A DNA stretch of 64,000 bases from Paenibacillus sp. (GTDB lineage Bacteria > Bacillota > Bacilli > Paenibacillales > Paenibacillaceae): the NCBI GenBank assembly GCA_017512705.1, contig JAFWEX010000030.1:40879-104878 (forward strand), written 5' to 3'. The notes below the pieces were generated by a model. That model was given only the letters and a program-made list of their open reading frames with translations. It did not search any database and was not told the DNA's origin. Below, in pieces: positions 35,332 through 43,977 of the stretch (position 1 is the stretch's first letter; each line of letters starts with the position of its first letter). The translations under genes were made by a program, and so were the position numbers.

Positions 35332-35515
35332 AGAATGGTGTTCCTCCTTTATTCAATTACATATTAAAGTAAAGATAGCACAGGGGATGCACTTAATGCC
35401 AATTACAACACGAAAAAAGGTGCAAAACTTTGAAAATGAATGAAAATGTTCGAAAGAATCGGATCTTGTTACCTGGGACTGAGCGTTTTTCCCGTTTTGA
35501 ACGAATACGATGTTA

Positions 35516-35543
35516 TTTACACAAAATTCGTTTTGTTTATAAT
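35516..35543 (+). promoter_or_regulatory. Promoter of ktrBA
   Basis: TTTACA (35516-35521), a 16-bp spacer and perfect TATAAT (35538-35543) give a leader of about 195 nt before ktrB. Confidence 0.7.
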
Positions 35544-35549
35544 CGCTGT

Positions 35550-35743
35550 AGCGCTTATAATTTTGAAGCAAATATGCAAAAATTCGCATGTCCAGGGCTT
35601 AACAAGGGAACGAATAGAACGAGCATAGCTATTAATGTAAATAGGAAACGTTCAACTTCCAATATATGATGCTTTTTTTTGATTTATACATGAGCTCCAC
35701 CCGGTGGAGTTATTTTCTTTTTAGTAGAGGTGGATGGTACTGA
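35550..35743 (+). other. ktrB leader with terminator-like hairpin
   Basis: The leader contains ATGC-N8-GCAT (near 35575) and, just before ktrB, CTCCAC-CCG-GTGGAG (35695-35709) followed by a T-rich stretch. That layout fits transcription attenuation. The known ydaO-type c-di-AMP riboswitch motifs, common before ktr genes, were looked for and not found. Confidence 0.4.
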
Positions 35744-37084
35744 GTGAAAGTCAATATTCAACGGATGCGATTATCGCCACCCCGTATTCTGGTGCTAGGA
35801 TTCGCTGGTATTATTATGATCGGCACACTGCTGCTAATGCTTCCGATCTCCACTCGAAGTGGTGACAGCCTGGCATTTATCGATGCACTCTTCACGGCAA
35901 CGTCGGCAGTCAGTGTAACAGGGTTGGTTGTCGTGGACACAGGAACTTACTTTTCTGTGCTGGGTCAGGTGATTATTGCGATTCTAATTCAAATTGGCGG
36001 GCTGGGATTCATGACGATGTCTACGCTCGTTGCGATTGCATTCAAACGGAAAATCTCGCTCAAAGAGCGTTTAATATTACAGGAAGCGATGAACCAGACC
36101 ACCATGGAGGGGATCGTGCGGTTAATCCGCAAAGTTGTAATTTACTCCCTGATTCTGGAGGGGATCTGTGGTACATTGTTTGCACTGCGCTGGTCGTTTG
36201 ATATGCCGATTGGTCAGGCCATATATTATGGGTACTGGCATGCAATCTCTTTGTTTAACAATGCAGGCTTCGATATGTTTGGTGATTTCAGCAGTCTGAC
36301 CGATTACGTCAATGATCCGCTCGTTAATTTTACCGCCATGTTCCTGATTGTTACCGGAGGGATTGGCTTCGTGGTGCTGTCGGATCTGGTGGACTATCAT
36401 AAAACGAAAAAGCTATCATTACACTCCAAAGTTGTATTGTTGATAACCGCTTTATTAATTGTGATTGGTGCGCTCGTCATTTTTGTGTTTGAGTTCAGCA
36501 ATCCGCGCACGTTAGGCGGTCTGAACTGGGGCGGTAAATTGCTCGGCTCATTCTTCCAGTCCGTAACACCACGTACAGCCGGTGCCAATTCAGTGGATAT
36601 TGCCGGACTGAGGCAGGCCACGCAATTTTTCATGATTATATTGATGTTTATCGGTGCATCCCCTGGTTCAACCGGAGGGGGGATCAAAACAACAACGTTT
36701 ATGATTATGGCGGGAGCAGTGATTGCCATGATGCGTGGGCGAGAAGACATCGTCTTTTTCCGCTATCGACGTTTGCAGGAACGTATTTTCAAGGCGCTTA
36801 CGATTACGCTGCTAGCACTGCTATTCATTATTACAGTAACGATGATATTGAGTACGACAGAGGATAGTGGTTTTTTAATGATATTATTTGAAACGACATC
36901 TGCTTTTGGAACGGTAGGACTCTCCCTTGGTCTTACACTTAAGTTGACCACATTTGGTAAGTTGATGATTTGTTTTACGATGTTTGCTGGACGACTTGGA
37001 CCGATTACGCTGGCGTATGCACTGGGGCAGAAAAAGGGTAAAGACTTATACAGGTATCCCGAAGGTAAAATGATTATTGGATAG
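35744..37084 (+). CDS. ktrB: Potassium channel subunit KtrB/TrkH family
   Basis: The 446-residue membrane protein has four pore repeats with filter glycines: SAVSVTGLVVVD, NNAGFDMFG, TARTAGANS-like (VTPRTAGANSVDI) and FGTVGLSLG. It conducts K+ (often with Na+) under control of the cytoplasmic KtrA ring. Translation starts at GTG 35744 after AGAGGTGG. ktrA overlaps the end of the gene region, so the pair forms an operon. Confidence 0.92.
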   Translation: MKVNIQRMRLSPPRILVLGFAGIIMIGTLLLMLPISTRSGDSLAFIDALFTATSAVSVTGLVVVDTGTYFSVLGQVIIAILIQIGGLGFMTMSTLVAIAFKRKISLKERLILQEAMNQTTMEGIVRLIRKVVIYSLILEGICGTLFALRWSFDMPIGQAIYYGYWHAISLFNNAGFDMFGDFSSLTDYVNDPLVNFTAMFLIVTGGIGFVVLSDLVDYHKTKKLSLHSKVVLLITALLIVIGALVIFVFEFSNPRTLGGLNWGGKLLGSFFQSVTPRTAGANSVDIAGLRQATQFFMIILMFIGASPGSTGGGIKTTTFMIMAGAVIAMMRGREDIVFFRYRRLQERIFKALTITLLALLFIITVTMILSTTEDSGFLMILFETTSAFGTVGLSLGLTLKLTTFGKLMICFTMFAGRLGPITLAYALGQKKGKDLYRYPEGKMIIG

Positions 37085-37103
37085 AGGGGTTCGTGAGGAT
37101 AGA

Positions 37104-37775
37104 ATGAGAAAACAGCAGTTTGCGGTAATTGGTCTTGGACGGTTCGGATCGAGTCTGGCGCAAGAGCTAATGGAACAAGGTTATGAGGTACTTGGTATTG
37201 ATAAAAATGAAGAGCTTGTGGAAGACATGAGAGACTTGGTCACTCATGCTGTCGTGGCGGATGCTACCGATGAGGAAGTGCTTCGTTCACTGGGTATCCG
37301 CAATTTTGACTGTGGAATCGTCGCTATTGGCGCCGATATCCAGACGAGCATCCTCACCGCCATTTTGCTCAAAGAACTGGGTGTCAAGACGGTCGTGGCC
37401 AAGGCAATCTCTGTTCTTCACGGACGGGCACTTGATAAACTAGGCATTGACCGAGTGGTTTACCCTGAACGTGATATGGGCATTCGAGTGGCTCACCAAT
37501 TGGTTACACCCAACCTGCTGGATTACATCGAATTGTCCAATGATTACAGCATCGTAGAGATGAAGGTGCCCGCCTGTCTGCACAATAAAACCCTCTCTAC
37601 GCTCAATGCCCGTGTACGCTTCAACTGCAGTATTGTAGCACTGCAAAAAGAAGCCGGGGTCATTATTGCCCCGACCGCGATGGATTCGCTGCAAGCAGGT
37701 GATATTATGGTCATTATTGGGAATAATGATGATATTGAACGTTTTGAGGAAGAGGTCATAAGTCAGGAAAACTGA
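37104..37775 (+). CDS. ktrA: Potassium uptake regulator KtrA/TrkA family
   Basis: The protein of 223 residues has an N-terminal RCK domain (FAVIGLGRFGSSLAQEL, GxGxxG, binding ATP/ADP or NAD) and a C-terminal RCK_C domain (about 140-222), which in KtrA binds c-di-AMP. It forms an octameric ring gating KtrB. GAGG 7 nt upstream selects ATG 37104. It follows ktrB by 19 bp. Confidence 0.93.
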   Translation: MRKQQFAVIGLGRFGSSLAQELMEQGYEVLGIDKNEELVEDMRDLVTHAVVADATDEEVLRSLGIRNFDCGIVAIGADIQTSILTAILLKELGVKTVVAKAISVLHGRALDKLGIDRVVYPERDMGIRVAHQLVTPNLLDYIELSNDYSIVEMKVPACLHNKTLSTLNARVRFNCSIVALQKEAGVIIAPTAMDSLQAGDIMVIIGNNDDIERFEEEVISQEN

Positions 37776-37815
37776 GCCAATTCGCTGTTAGCAGTGATGG
37801 CCGTTAAAAGATCGA

Positions 37816-38739
37816 TCAAGGCGCTGTCGCCCTCCGTGAAGGCAATGGCGCCTTTGCTGTAAAAAATGCAGTCGTCTCCCTGATCCATTGTCTGGAGGTT
37901 TCGCTGAGGTCTTCCTTTTCCCCATAGATCATGCAAGTTGTTCTTCGGGTCTGCTTCAACTGAGGGAGATGCACAGCAACAAGATCATTATCTGCCAGCA
38001 GCTGCGGACGAAGATAGGATTTGGGAAGCAGGGCAGCGGCTTTGCAGGTAGGCAGCAGCCGGATAATCGCTTCAAATGAATCGATTTCCATTCGAATATC
38101 AGGCATCACGGTACAACGTTGGAAAAGGTCGTCTGTTAGTTTGCGGTACCATGTTCCTTTGGAGAACGTAATCATTGGCATATCTTGCAAATGCTCCATA
38201 TCGGCTTCTTTGCCTGCAAGCGGATGTGTAAGTGGCACGACGAGCTCCAGATGATCATCAAACAGGGGGATACAGTTGAGCCCCGTTTCGCTAATGGACG
38301 AAGCAACGATGCCAACATCGGCTTTTTTGTCACGTACAAAAGAAACGATCTCATGTGTCTTGCCTGTTAACAGCTTTAGCTCGGTATTCGGATGTTTCTC
38401 CATAAAAGTATTAACCAGCGGGGGCAGGGTCGTCTGAAGTGTCGTTAGACTGGCTCCGAGGGTAATAATGCTCTGTTCCTCGTCTTTGTACTGAGACAAC
38501 ATGGTGAGAAATTTCTGCTGTTGCTGTTTTTGCTCAACGGCGAAGGTATAGGCAAGCTGACCTACGCTGGTTAATTCCAGCCGTTTGCCCCGGCGATGGA
38601 ACAGCGAAACCCCAAGTTCATCCTCAAGCTTGGAGATTTTACGTGAGAGCGCAGGCTGAGACAGGTTTAGCAACTTGGAAGCACGATTCAGGCTGGATTG
38701 TTCCACCACTGCCGCAAATGCATTTAGATCTTCGAACAT
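37816..38739 (-). CDS. LysR-family transcriptional regulator
   Basis: The protein of 307 residues has the winged helix-turn-helix at 1-60 (AAVVEQSSLNRASKLLNLSQPALSRKISKLE) and a LysR substrate-binding domain. (Recognition helix: SQPALSRKISKLE.) AGAGGTC precedes ATG 38739. It is transcribed away from sdhCAB, the usual arrangement for a LysR protein that controls its divergent neighbour. CcpC-like control of a TCA enzyme is possible but unproven. Confidence 0.9.
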   Translation of the reverse strand: MFEDLNAFAAVVEQSSLNRASKLLNLSQPALSRKISKLEDELGVSLFHRRGKRLELTSVGQLAYTFAVEQKQQQQKFLTMLSQYKDEEQSIITLGASLTTLQTTLPPLVNTFMEKHPNTELKLLTGKTHEIVSFVRDKKADVGIVASSISETGLNCIPLFDDHLELVVPLTHPLAGKEADMEHLQDMPMITFSKGTWYRKLTDDLFQRCTVMPDIRMEIDSFEAIIRLLPTCKAAALLPKSYLRPQLLADNDLVAVHLPQLKQTRRTTCMIYGEKEDLSETSRQWIRETTAFFTAKAPLPSRRATAP

Positions 38740-38859
38740 GAACACAGACCTCTTTTCTTATGGATGTGATTCTTGCCCTTGATTAATGGTTTGATCTATT
38801 GTAAGCCAGATAAAGCTGTTGTTTTGATTTTATAACGTGTAAAAAGGTTGAATTTAATG

Positions 38860-38912
38860 CTTATACCTATAAGTTATAACATTTAATAATTATATTGCAA
38901 TTCCCTTATAAG
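38860..38912. promoter_or_regulatory. Palindromes between lysR and sdhC
   Basis: CTTATA-CC-TATAAG (38860-38873) and CTTATAAG (38905-38912) share the same half-site, about 42 bp apart, in an AT-rich stretch. These are plausible sites for the divergent LysR protein. Confidence 0.45.
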
Positions 38913-38927
38913 AAAAAAAGGAGTAAC

Positions 38928-39023
38928 ATGAATTGTGACACAAGTTGTTCACACCTGATGAAATCGGAACAATTTGTCGAACCTTCTCATGCAAGAAGGA
39001 ATTTTGTCATGATATACGAATAG
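38928..39023 (+). CDS. Possible 31-residue leader peptide before sdhC
   Basis: ATG 38928 follows AAAGGAGT at 5-6 nt and opens a 31-codon frame (MNCDTSCSHLMKSEQ...). It contains two cysteines and no helix. It ends 43 bp before sdhC. A hairpin CCTTCT/AGAAGG lies within it. It may be a leader peptide or a fortuitous frame. Confidence 0.3.
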   Translation: MNCDTSCSHLMKSEQFVEPSHARRNFVMIYE

Positions 39024-39066
39024 TTTTATGAAAACGTTGTATTTAGCGAAAGGGGATCGACATTTT

Positions 39067-39735
39067 ATGAAAGGGTTTTACTCCAGAAAGCTGCACTCCT
39101 TGCTCGGCGTCATTCCGCTCAGTCTGTTCTTTGTAGAGCACTTGGTGACGAACTTCACAGCAGTTGAAGGCGGCAAAGAAGCTTTTTATGGTGCCGTTGC
39201 ATTTCTAAACGGTCTGCCTCTTGTTATTGTTATTGAGGCGCTCCTCATCTGGTTGCCGCTGTTCTATCACGGTGTATACGGTCTGTATATTGCTTATCAG
39301 GCTAAGCCTAACGTGGGACGTTACGGCAATGAGCGCAACTGGCGCTATACCCTGCAAAGAATCAGCGGGATTATCACATTTGTTTTCGTGATCTGGCATG
39401 TATGGGAGACGCGTGTACAAATTGCTTTGGGTAATGTAACACATGAAGAGATTGGCGGCGTCATTCATAATGCTGTGACGAATCCGATAACCTTTGCGAT
39501 CTATATGATCAGTGTGGTTGCGGCGTCATATCACTTTGCGAATGGTCTCTGGTCGTTCCTCGTTAGCTGGGGAATTACGGTTGGACCTCGTGCGCAGCGC
39601 GTATCGTCTTATGTGTGCATGAGCCTGTTCGCACTGGTTTCCATTATGTTTATCGCTTCATTGTTTGCTTTCCGGAACGTTGATTTCCAGACAGCGACTT
39701 CAATGATCGACACGGTAAAATCGATTTTGGTCTAA
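39067..39735 (+). CDS. sdhC: Succinate dehydrogenase cytochrome b558 subunit
   Basis: The protein of 222 residues starts MKGFYSRKLHSLLGVIPLSLF, as in B. subtilis SdhC, and has five membrane helices with the heme-ligand histidines (RRLHSLLG-type His, HLVTNF, YHGVYGLYI, WHVWETR, SYHFANGLW). It anchors SdhAB and passes electrons to menaquinone through two b hemes. AAAGGGGAT 10 nt upstream selects ATG 39067 over ATG 39028. Confidence 0.94.
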   Translation: MKGFYSRKLHSLLGVIPLSLFFVEHLVTNFTAVEGGKEAFYGAVAFLNGLPLVIVIEALLIWLPLFYHGVYGLYIAYQAKPNVGRYGNERNWRYTLQRISGIITFVFVIWHVWETRVQIALGNVTHEEIGGVIHNAVTNPITFAIYMISVVAASYHFANGLWSFLVSWGITVGPRAQRVSSYVCMSLFALVSIMFIASLFAFRNVDFQTATSMIDTVKSILV

Positions 39736-39866
39736 AATCGGCGAATGAACGCTTTATAATATTAATTTAAATTTATGTATTCATGCTTATTGGTTTAGTC
39801 ATTTGTAATTCATGCTTACAGATTAAATCTTAAGATTAATGCTTACTTAGAGGGAGTGAACTAGCA

Positions 39867-41609
39867 ATGGCATCATCGAATGTAATTATTGTGGGCGGCG
39901 GTCTCGCGGGATTGATGGCGGCGATCAAATCGGCTGAAGCCGGAGTCCATGTTCATTTATTTTCACTGGTTCCTGTAAAAAGATCACACTCCGTATGTGC
40001 CCAAGGCGGTATCAACGGTGCGGTAAATACCAAAGGGGAAGGCGACTCCCCATGGGTACACTTTGACGATACGGTATACGGAGGAGACTTCCTCGCCAAC
40101 CAGCCGCCAGTTAAAGCGATGTGTGAAGCAGCACCTGGCATTATCCACCTGATGGACCGGATGGGTGTAATGTTTAACCGTACACCGGAAGGTTTGCTGG
40201 ATTTCCGTCGTTTCGGGGGTACCAAGCATCACCGTACTGCGTTTGCTGGCGCGACAACGGGCCAACAGTTGCTCTATGCACTGGATGAGCAAGTACGCCG
40301 CTGGGAAGCAGCAGGCCTCGTGACCAAGTATGAGAACTGGGAGTTCCTGCAGGCTGTTATCGATGATGAAGGCGTATGCCGTGGTATTGTGGCACAGGAT
40401 CTCAAAACAATGAAAGTTCAGACCTTCCCTGCAGAAGCCGTTATTTTGGCAAGCGGTGGTCCGGGTATCATTTTTGGTAAAACGACAAACTCCGTTATCA
40501 ACACGGGTACAGCGGCAAGTGCGGTATACCAGCAAGGTGTGAATTACGCGAATGGAGAGTTCATCCAGATTCACCCTACAGCGATTCCGGGAGACGACAA
40601 GCTGCGTCTGATGTCTGAATCTGCTCGTGGTGAAGGTGGTCGGATCTGGACGTACAAAGACGGTAAACCTTGGTACTTCCTTGAGGAGAAATATCCATCC
40701 TACGGTAACCTTGTACCGCGTGATATCGCAACACGTGAAATCTTCAGTGTCTGCGTAGACATGGGACTGGGTGTGAATGGCGAGAATATGGTCTATCTTG
40801 ACCTTTCTCACAAAGATCCGAAGGAACTGGATGTTAAACTGGGCGGAATTATCGAAATCTATGAGAAGTTCATGGGTGACGACCCGCGTAAAATTCCGAT
40901 GAAAATCTTCCCCGCAGTTCACTATTCGATGGGCGGTATGTGGGTAGATTATAACCAAATGACGAACATCCCTGGCTTGTTTGCAGCTGGCGAATGCGAA
41001 TATCAATATCATGGTGCGAACCGTTTGGGTGCAAACTCACTCGTATCCGCCATCTATGGTGGGATGGTAGCTGGACCGAAAGCTGCTGAATATATCAAAG
41101 GACTGAAGAAATCATCGGCAGATATCTCTTCTTCCGTATTCGATGGTTATACAAAACGCCAAACCGAGAAATACGAAGGCATCCTAAAAATGCAAGGTAC
41201 CGAGAATGCTTACGTAATTCACAAAGAGTTGGGCGAATGGATGACAGCCAATATGACCGTGGTTCGTTACAACGACAAGCTTGAAGCAACCATTGGCAAA
41301 ATCAAGGAACTGAAAGAGCGTTATGGCAAAATCAATATGTACGACAACTCGGGTTGGAACAACCCTGGTGCGGCATTTACCCGCCAATTGTGGAATATGC
41401 TTGAGCTTGCAGAAGCAATGACCCTTGGTGCGTTGCTCCGTAACGAAAGTCGCGGTGCACACTACAAGCCGGAATTCACTGAGCGTAACGATGAGGAGTT
41501 CCTGAAAACGACCATCGCAAGCTGGACGAAGGAAGGCCCGCAGATCTCGTACGAGCCAGTGGATGTATCCCTGATTCCACCGCGTATCCGGGACTACTCG
41601 AAAGACTAA
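39867..41609 (+). CDS. sdhA: Succinate dehydrogenase flavoprotein subunit
   Basis: The 580-residue subunit oxidises succinate to fumarate with covalent FAD. It shows the FAD fold VIIVGGGLAGLMAAIKSAEAG (glycines at about 8-13), HSVCAQGGINGA with the flavin-linked histidine region, HPTAIPGDD, the active-site RGEGGRIW, and HYSMGGMWVD. GAGGGAGTG precedes ATG 39867. The operon order is C-A-B. A dispersed repeat separates it from sdhB by 386 bp. Confidence 0.97.
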   Translation: MASSNVIIVGGGLAGLMAAIKSAEAGVHVHLFSLVPVKRSHSVCAQGGINGAVNTKGEGDSPWVHFDDTVYGGDFLANQPPVKAMCEAAPGIIHLMDRMGVMFNRTPEGLLDFRRFGGTKHHRTAFAGATTGQQLLYALDEQVRRWEAAGLVTKYENWEFLQAVIDDEGVCRGIVAQDLKTMKVQTFPAEAVILASGGPGIIFGKTTNSVINTGTAASAVYQQGVNYANGEFIQIHPTAIPGDDKLRLMSESARGEGGRIWTYKDGKPWYFLEEKYPSYGNLVPRDIATREIFSVCVDMGLGVNGENMVYLDLSHKDPKELDVKLGGIIEIYEKFMGDDPRKIPMKIFPAVHYSMGGMWVDYNQMTNIPGLFAAGECEYQYHGANRLGANSLVSAIYGGMVAGPKAAEYIKGLKKSSADISSSVFDGYTKRQTEKYEGILKMQGTENAYVIHKELGEWMTANMTVVRYNDKLEATIGKIKELKERYGKINMYDNSGWNNPGAAFTRQLWNMLELAEAMTLGALLRNESRGAHYKPEFTERNDEEFLKTTIASWTKEGPQISYEPVDVSLIPPRIRDYSKD

Positions 41610-41631
41610 GCTGAAGATAGTAATGGCGATC

Positions 41632-41950
41632 CGAAGGGCGTTCCGCAATCGGAACATCCATCCGATCACCAACACTGCTTTGTCACTTTTTAATTCAGGA
41701 AGCCTAGCATCAGCAGGCTTCTACCAAAAATATAGCAAACCAGCATGAATGGATTGAGCTTCCAGCAAAGCAGCACGAGGTGCAAAGGCGTAGCGTAGGG
41801 AGCGGAAATGCCCGAAAGAAGCGAAGTGCTCGCCTTTATCACCGAATTTTAACCCTGCAAAGGGTTGATCAAGGAAATTCGGGGATAACAGCGATCCAAA
41901 GGGCATTCCGCGACCGAAGCGTTTATCCCGGCACCAATACCAATGCTTTG
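41632..41950 (+). repeat. Dispersed structured element, copy 6, inside the sdh operon
   Basis: The core (41821-41910) has GCGA-AGTGC-TCGC, then TTATCACCGAATTT pairing with AAATTCGGGGATAA around AACCC/GGGTT, then CAGCGATCCAAAGG. The 3' flank GCGATCCAAAGGGCATTCCG (41892-41911) is duplicated at 41636-41655 as GCGATCCGAAGGGCGTTCCG, so the element is bounded by ~60-bp imperfect direct repeats. It fills most of the sdhA-sdhB gap. Confidence 0.82.
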
Positions 41951-41995
41951 CGCACTAGCAATACAATCATCGTCACCAGAGGAGGGGACAACGAT

Positions 41996-42760
41996 ATGGC
42001 GGAACAAGCAACAGCGAGCAAAACCGTCAAGTTTATTATTACCCGTCAAGACAGCCCGGAGTCATCTTCTTATACCGAAGAGTTTGAACTTCCGTACCGC
42101 CCGAATATGAACGTGATCAGCGCCCTGATGGAGATTCAGCGGAACCCGGTGAACAAGGATGGCAAGTCCATCGCTCCAGTATGCTGGGAATCCAACTGTC
42201 TTGAAGAAGTATGTGGTGCCTGCTCCATGATTATTAATGGCAAACCGCGTCAAGCGTGTGCTGCCTTGATCGACAAGCTTGAACAGCCAGTACGTATCGA
42301 ACCGATGAAAACGTTCCCGGTTGTACGTGACCTGGTCATTGACCGTACACGGATGTTTAACGCTCTAAAACGCGTTAAAGCGTGGATTCCAATTGATGGC
42401 ACCTATGACCTTGGTCCAGGACCAAGGATGCCTGAGAAGAAACGTCAATGGGCTTATGAGCTGTCCAAGTGTATGACATGTGGTGTATGCCTCGAGGCTT
42501 GTCCTAACGTGAACGAGAAAACGGACTTTATTGGGCCGGCTGCTCTGTCTCAGGTTCGTCTGTTCAATGCTCACCCAACAGGTGAGATGAACGCTGAAGA
42601 ACGTTTGGAAGCACTGATGGAAGATGGCGGTATTGAAGGATGCGGTAACTCGCAGAACTGTGTGCGTTCATGTCCAAAAGGCATTCCACTCACTACTTCA
42701 ATCGCGGAAATGAATAAACAAACCACCAAGCACATGTTCAAACGTTGGCTGGGTGTATAA
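41996..42760 (+). CDS. sdhB: Succinate dehydrogenase iron-sulfur subunit
   Basis: The protein of 254 residues carries [2Fe-2S] cysteines (CWESNCLEEVCGACSM), then C-terminal ferredoxin motifs CMTCGVCLEACP and NCVRSCPKG for the [4Fe-4S] and [3Fe-4S] clusters. It links SdhA to SdhC. GGAGGGG selects ATG 41996. An in-frame extension upstream to 41780 would run through the dispersed repeat and is not credible. Confidence 0.96.
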   Translation: MAEQATASKTVKFIITRQDSPESSSYTEEFELPYRPNMNVISALMEIQRNPVNKDGKSIAPVCWESNCLEEVCGACSMIINGKPRQACAALIDKLEQPVRIEPMKTFPVVRDLVIDRTRMFNALKRVKAWIPIDGTYDLGPGPRMPEKKRQWAYELSKCMTCGVCLEACPNVNEKTDFIGPAALSQVRLFNAHPTGEMNAEERLEALMEDGGIEGCGNSQNCVRSCPKGIPLTTSIAEMNKQTTKHMFKRWLGV

Positions 42761-42800
42761 CCAAAATAGTAACGCATAAGCAGAGATGACTCTGCTGCTC

Positions 42801-42852
42801 GAAGAAGTCGTGGATCCCTGTGCAGTATCTGACAGGGGCACGGCTTCTTTTG
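42801..42852 (+). terminator. Terminator of the sdh operon
   Basis: GAAGAAGTCGTG and CACGGCTTCTTTT pair (one G-U), with an inner CCCTGT/ACAGGG stem. Confidence 0.85.
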
Positions 42853-42976
42853 TCGTCAGCCGAAGGAACCAGGCATCCCATACAGAATATGGTATACTAC
42901 AGTATTACAAGCGCGAATAAATGTAGACGGAGCACAGCTTTTCATTTTTAAGTCATACGATTCGAGGAGGAAAGAG

Positions 42977-43918
42977 ATGGGGAAGACACCACGTTCGAAC
43001 AACAATAGCTCAACGTTCCAACCCCCGAGCAAAACGTACAATTCGAAAAAACCTCTTTTTCCTGGTGAAGAAAAGGATCATGACCCTTCTCGTCGAATGG
43101 TTCAATTACGAAAAATATTAATGACAATAGGGGCTAGTGTATTGACGTTGGGGTACGCTCTGTGGGAGCCAAGACGATTGCAAATCAACCACGTACATCT
43201 TGATCTTCCTTTATTTCCAAAAACGTTTGACGGATTGCGGATCGTTCATTTCAGCGATGTGCATCTAGGTTTTCATACGGGGGTAAAAGAATTAAGGAAG
43301 TTGTCGGTACGGATTAAGGAGCAGCATCCTGATCTTATCTGCTTTACTGGAGATATTGTAGAGAGAATGGCAGAGCCAATGCGCGAATGTGTGCCTGTTC
43401 TGGCATCCATGGAAGCGAAATACGGGAAATTTGCTGTTTTGGGGAATCATGACTATCGTGGACGCCAACAAAAAGATGTACAGAATATGTTTCGTGAAGC
43501 GGGCTTTACGTTACTATGCAATCAGCATGTTGTTATAGAAGAAGAAGGAGACCAAATCGCCGTAGTGGGATTAGATGATGCTCTGACAGGCAATCCGGAG
43601 CCGGCAAAAGCGGTTGAAGGACTACAAGAGAGCATATGGAAGATGCTGCTGGTGCATGAACCGGATTATGCGGATTATGCAGCTCCACACGGTTTCGGAT
43701 TACAGCTCTCGGGTCACAGTCACGGGGGGCAAGTTCGTTTTCCCTGGCTTGGAGCGATGACAACACCTCGGGGATCACGTAAATATATACAGGGATTACA
43801 CTACACTTCTCCATACCAGATGCCACTATATGTGAATCGGGGGTTCGGCATGACACAGCTACCCATTCGCTTTCTGTGCAGACCGGAGCTTACGGTGCTC
43901 CACTTGAGATCGAAATAA
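42977..43918 (+). CDS. Membrane-anchored metallophosphoesterase
   Basis: The 313-residue protein has one N-terminal helix (about 48-65) after a basic segment, then a calcineurin-like domain with all metal motifs: FSDVHLG, FTGDIVE, GNHDYRG, LLVHEPDYAD and SGHSHGGQ. It resembles the YkuE/YpbG group of Bacillus, which act on cell-surface or nucleotide phosphates. GGAGGAAAGAG precedes ATG 42977. The second phosphoesterase follows by 59 bp. Confidence 0.88.
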   Translation: MGKTPRSNNNSSTFQPPSKTYNSKKPLFPGEEKDHDPSRRMVQLRKILMTIGASVLTLGYALWEPRRLQINHVHLDLPLFPKTFDGLRIVHFSDVHLGFHTGVKELRKLSVRIKEQHPDLICFTGDIVERMAEPMRECVPVLASMEAKYGKFAVLGNHDYRGRQQKDVQNMFREAGFTLLCNQHVVIEEEGDQIAVVGLDDALTGNPEPAKAVEGLQESIWKMLLVHEPDYADYAAPHGFGLQLSGHSHGGQVRFPWLGAMTTPRGSRKYIQGLHYTSPYQMPLYVNRGFGMTQLPIRFLCRPELTVLHLRSK

Positions 43919-43977
43919 GATATAGGAAATTGAATTGCATTGATAAATACGATGTGGACATGAATGGGGGGGACCAG

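Noticed and set aside
38933-38953. TTGTGA...TTCACA as a Rex (NADH-sensing) operator before sdhC
   Set aside because: The half-sites are about two bases too far apart and the right half is incomplete, so it does not fit the Rex consensus.
41780-41995. N-terminal extension of sdhB
   Set aside because: It would translate the structured repeat, while GGAGGGG and the family N terminus support ATG 41996.
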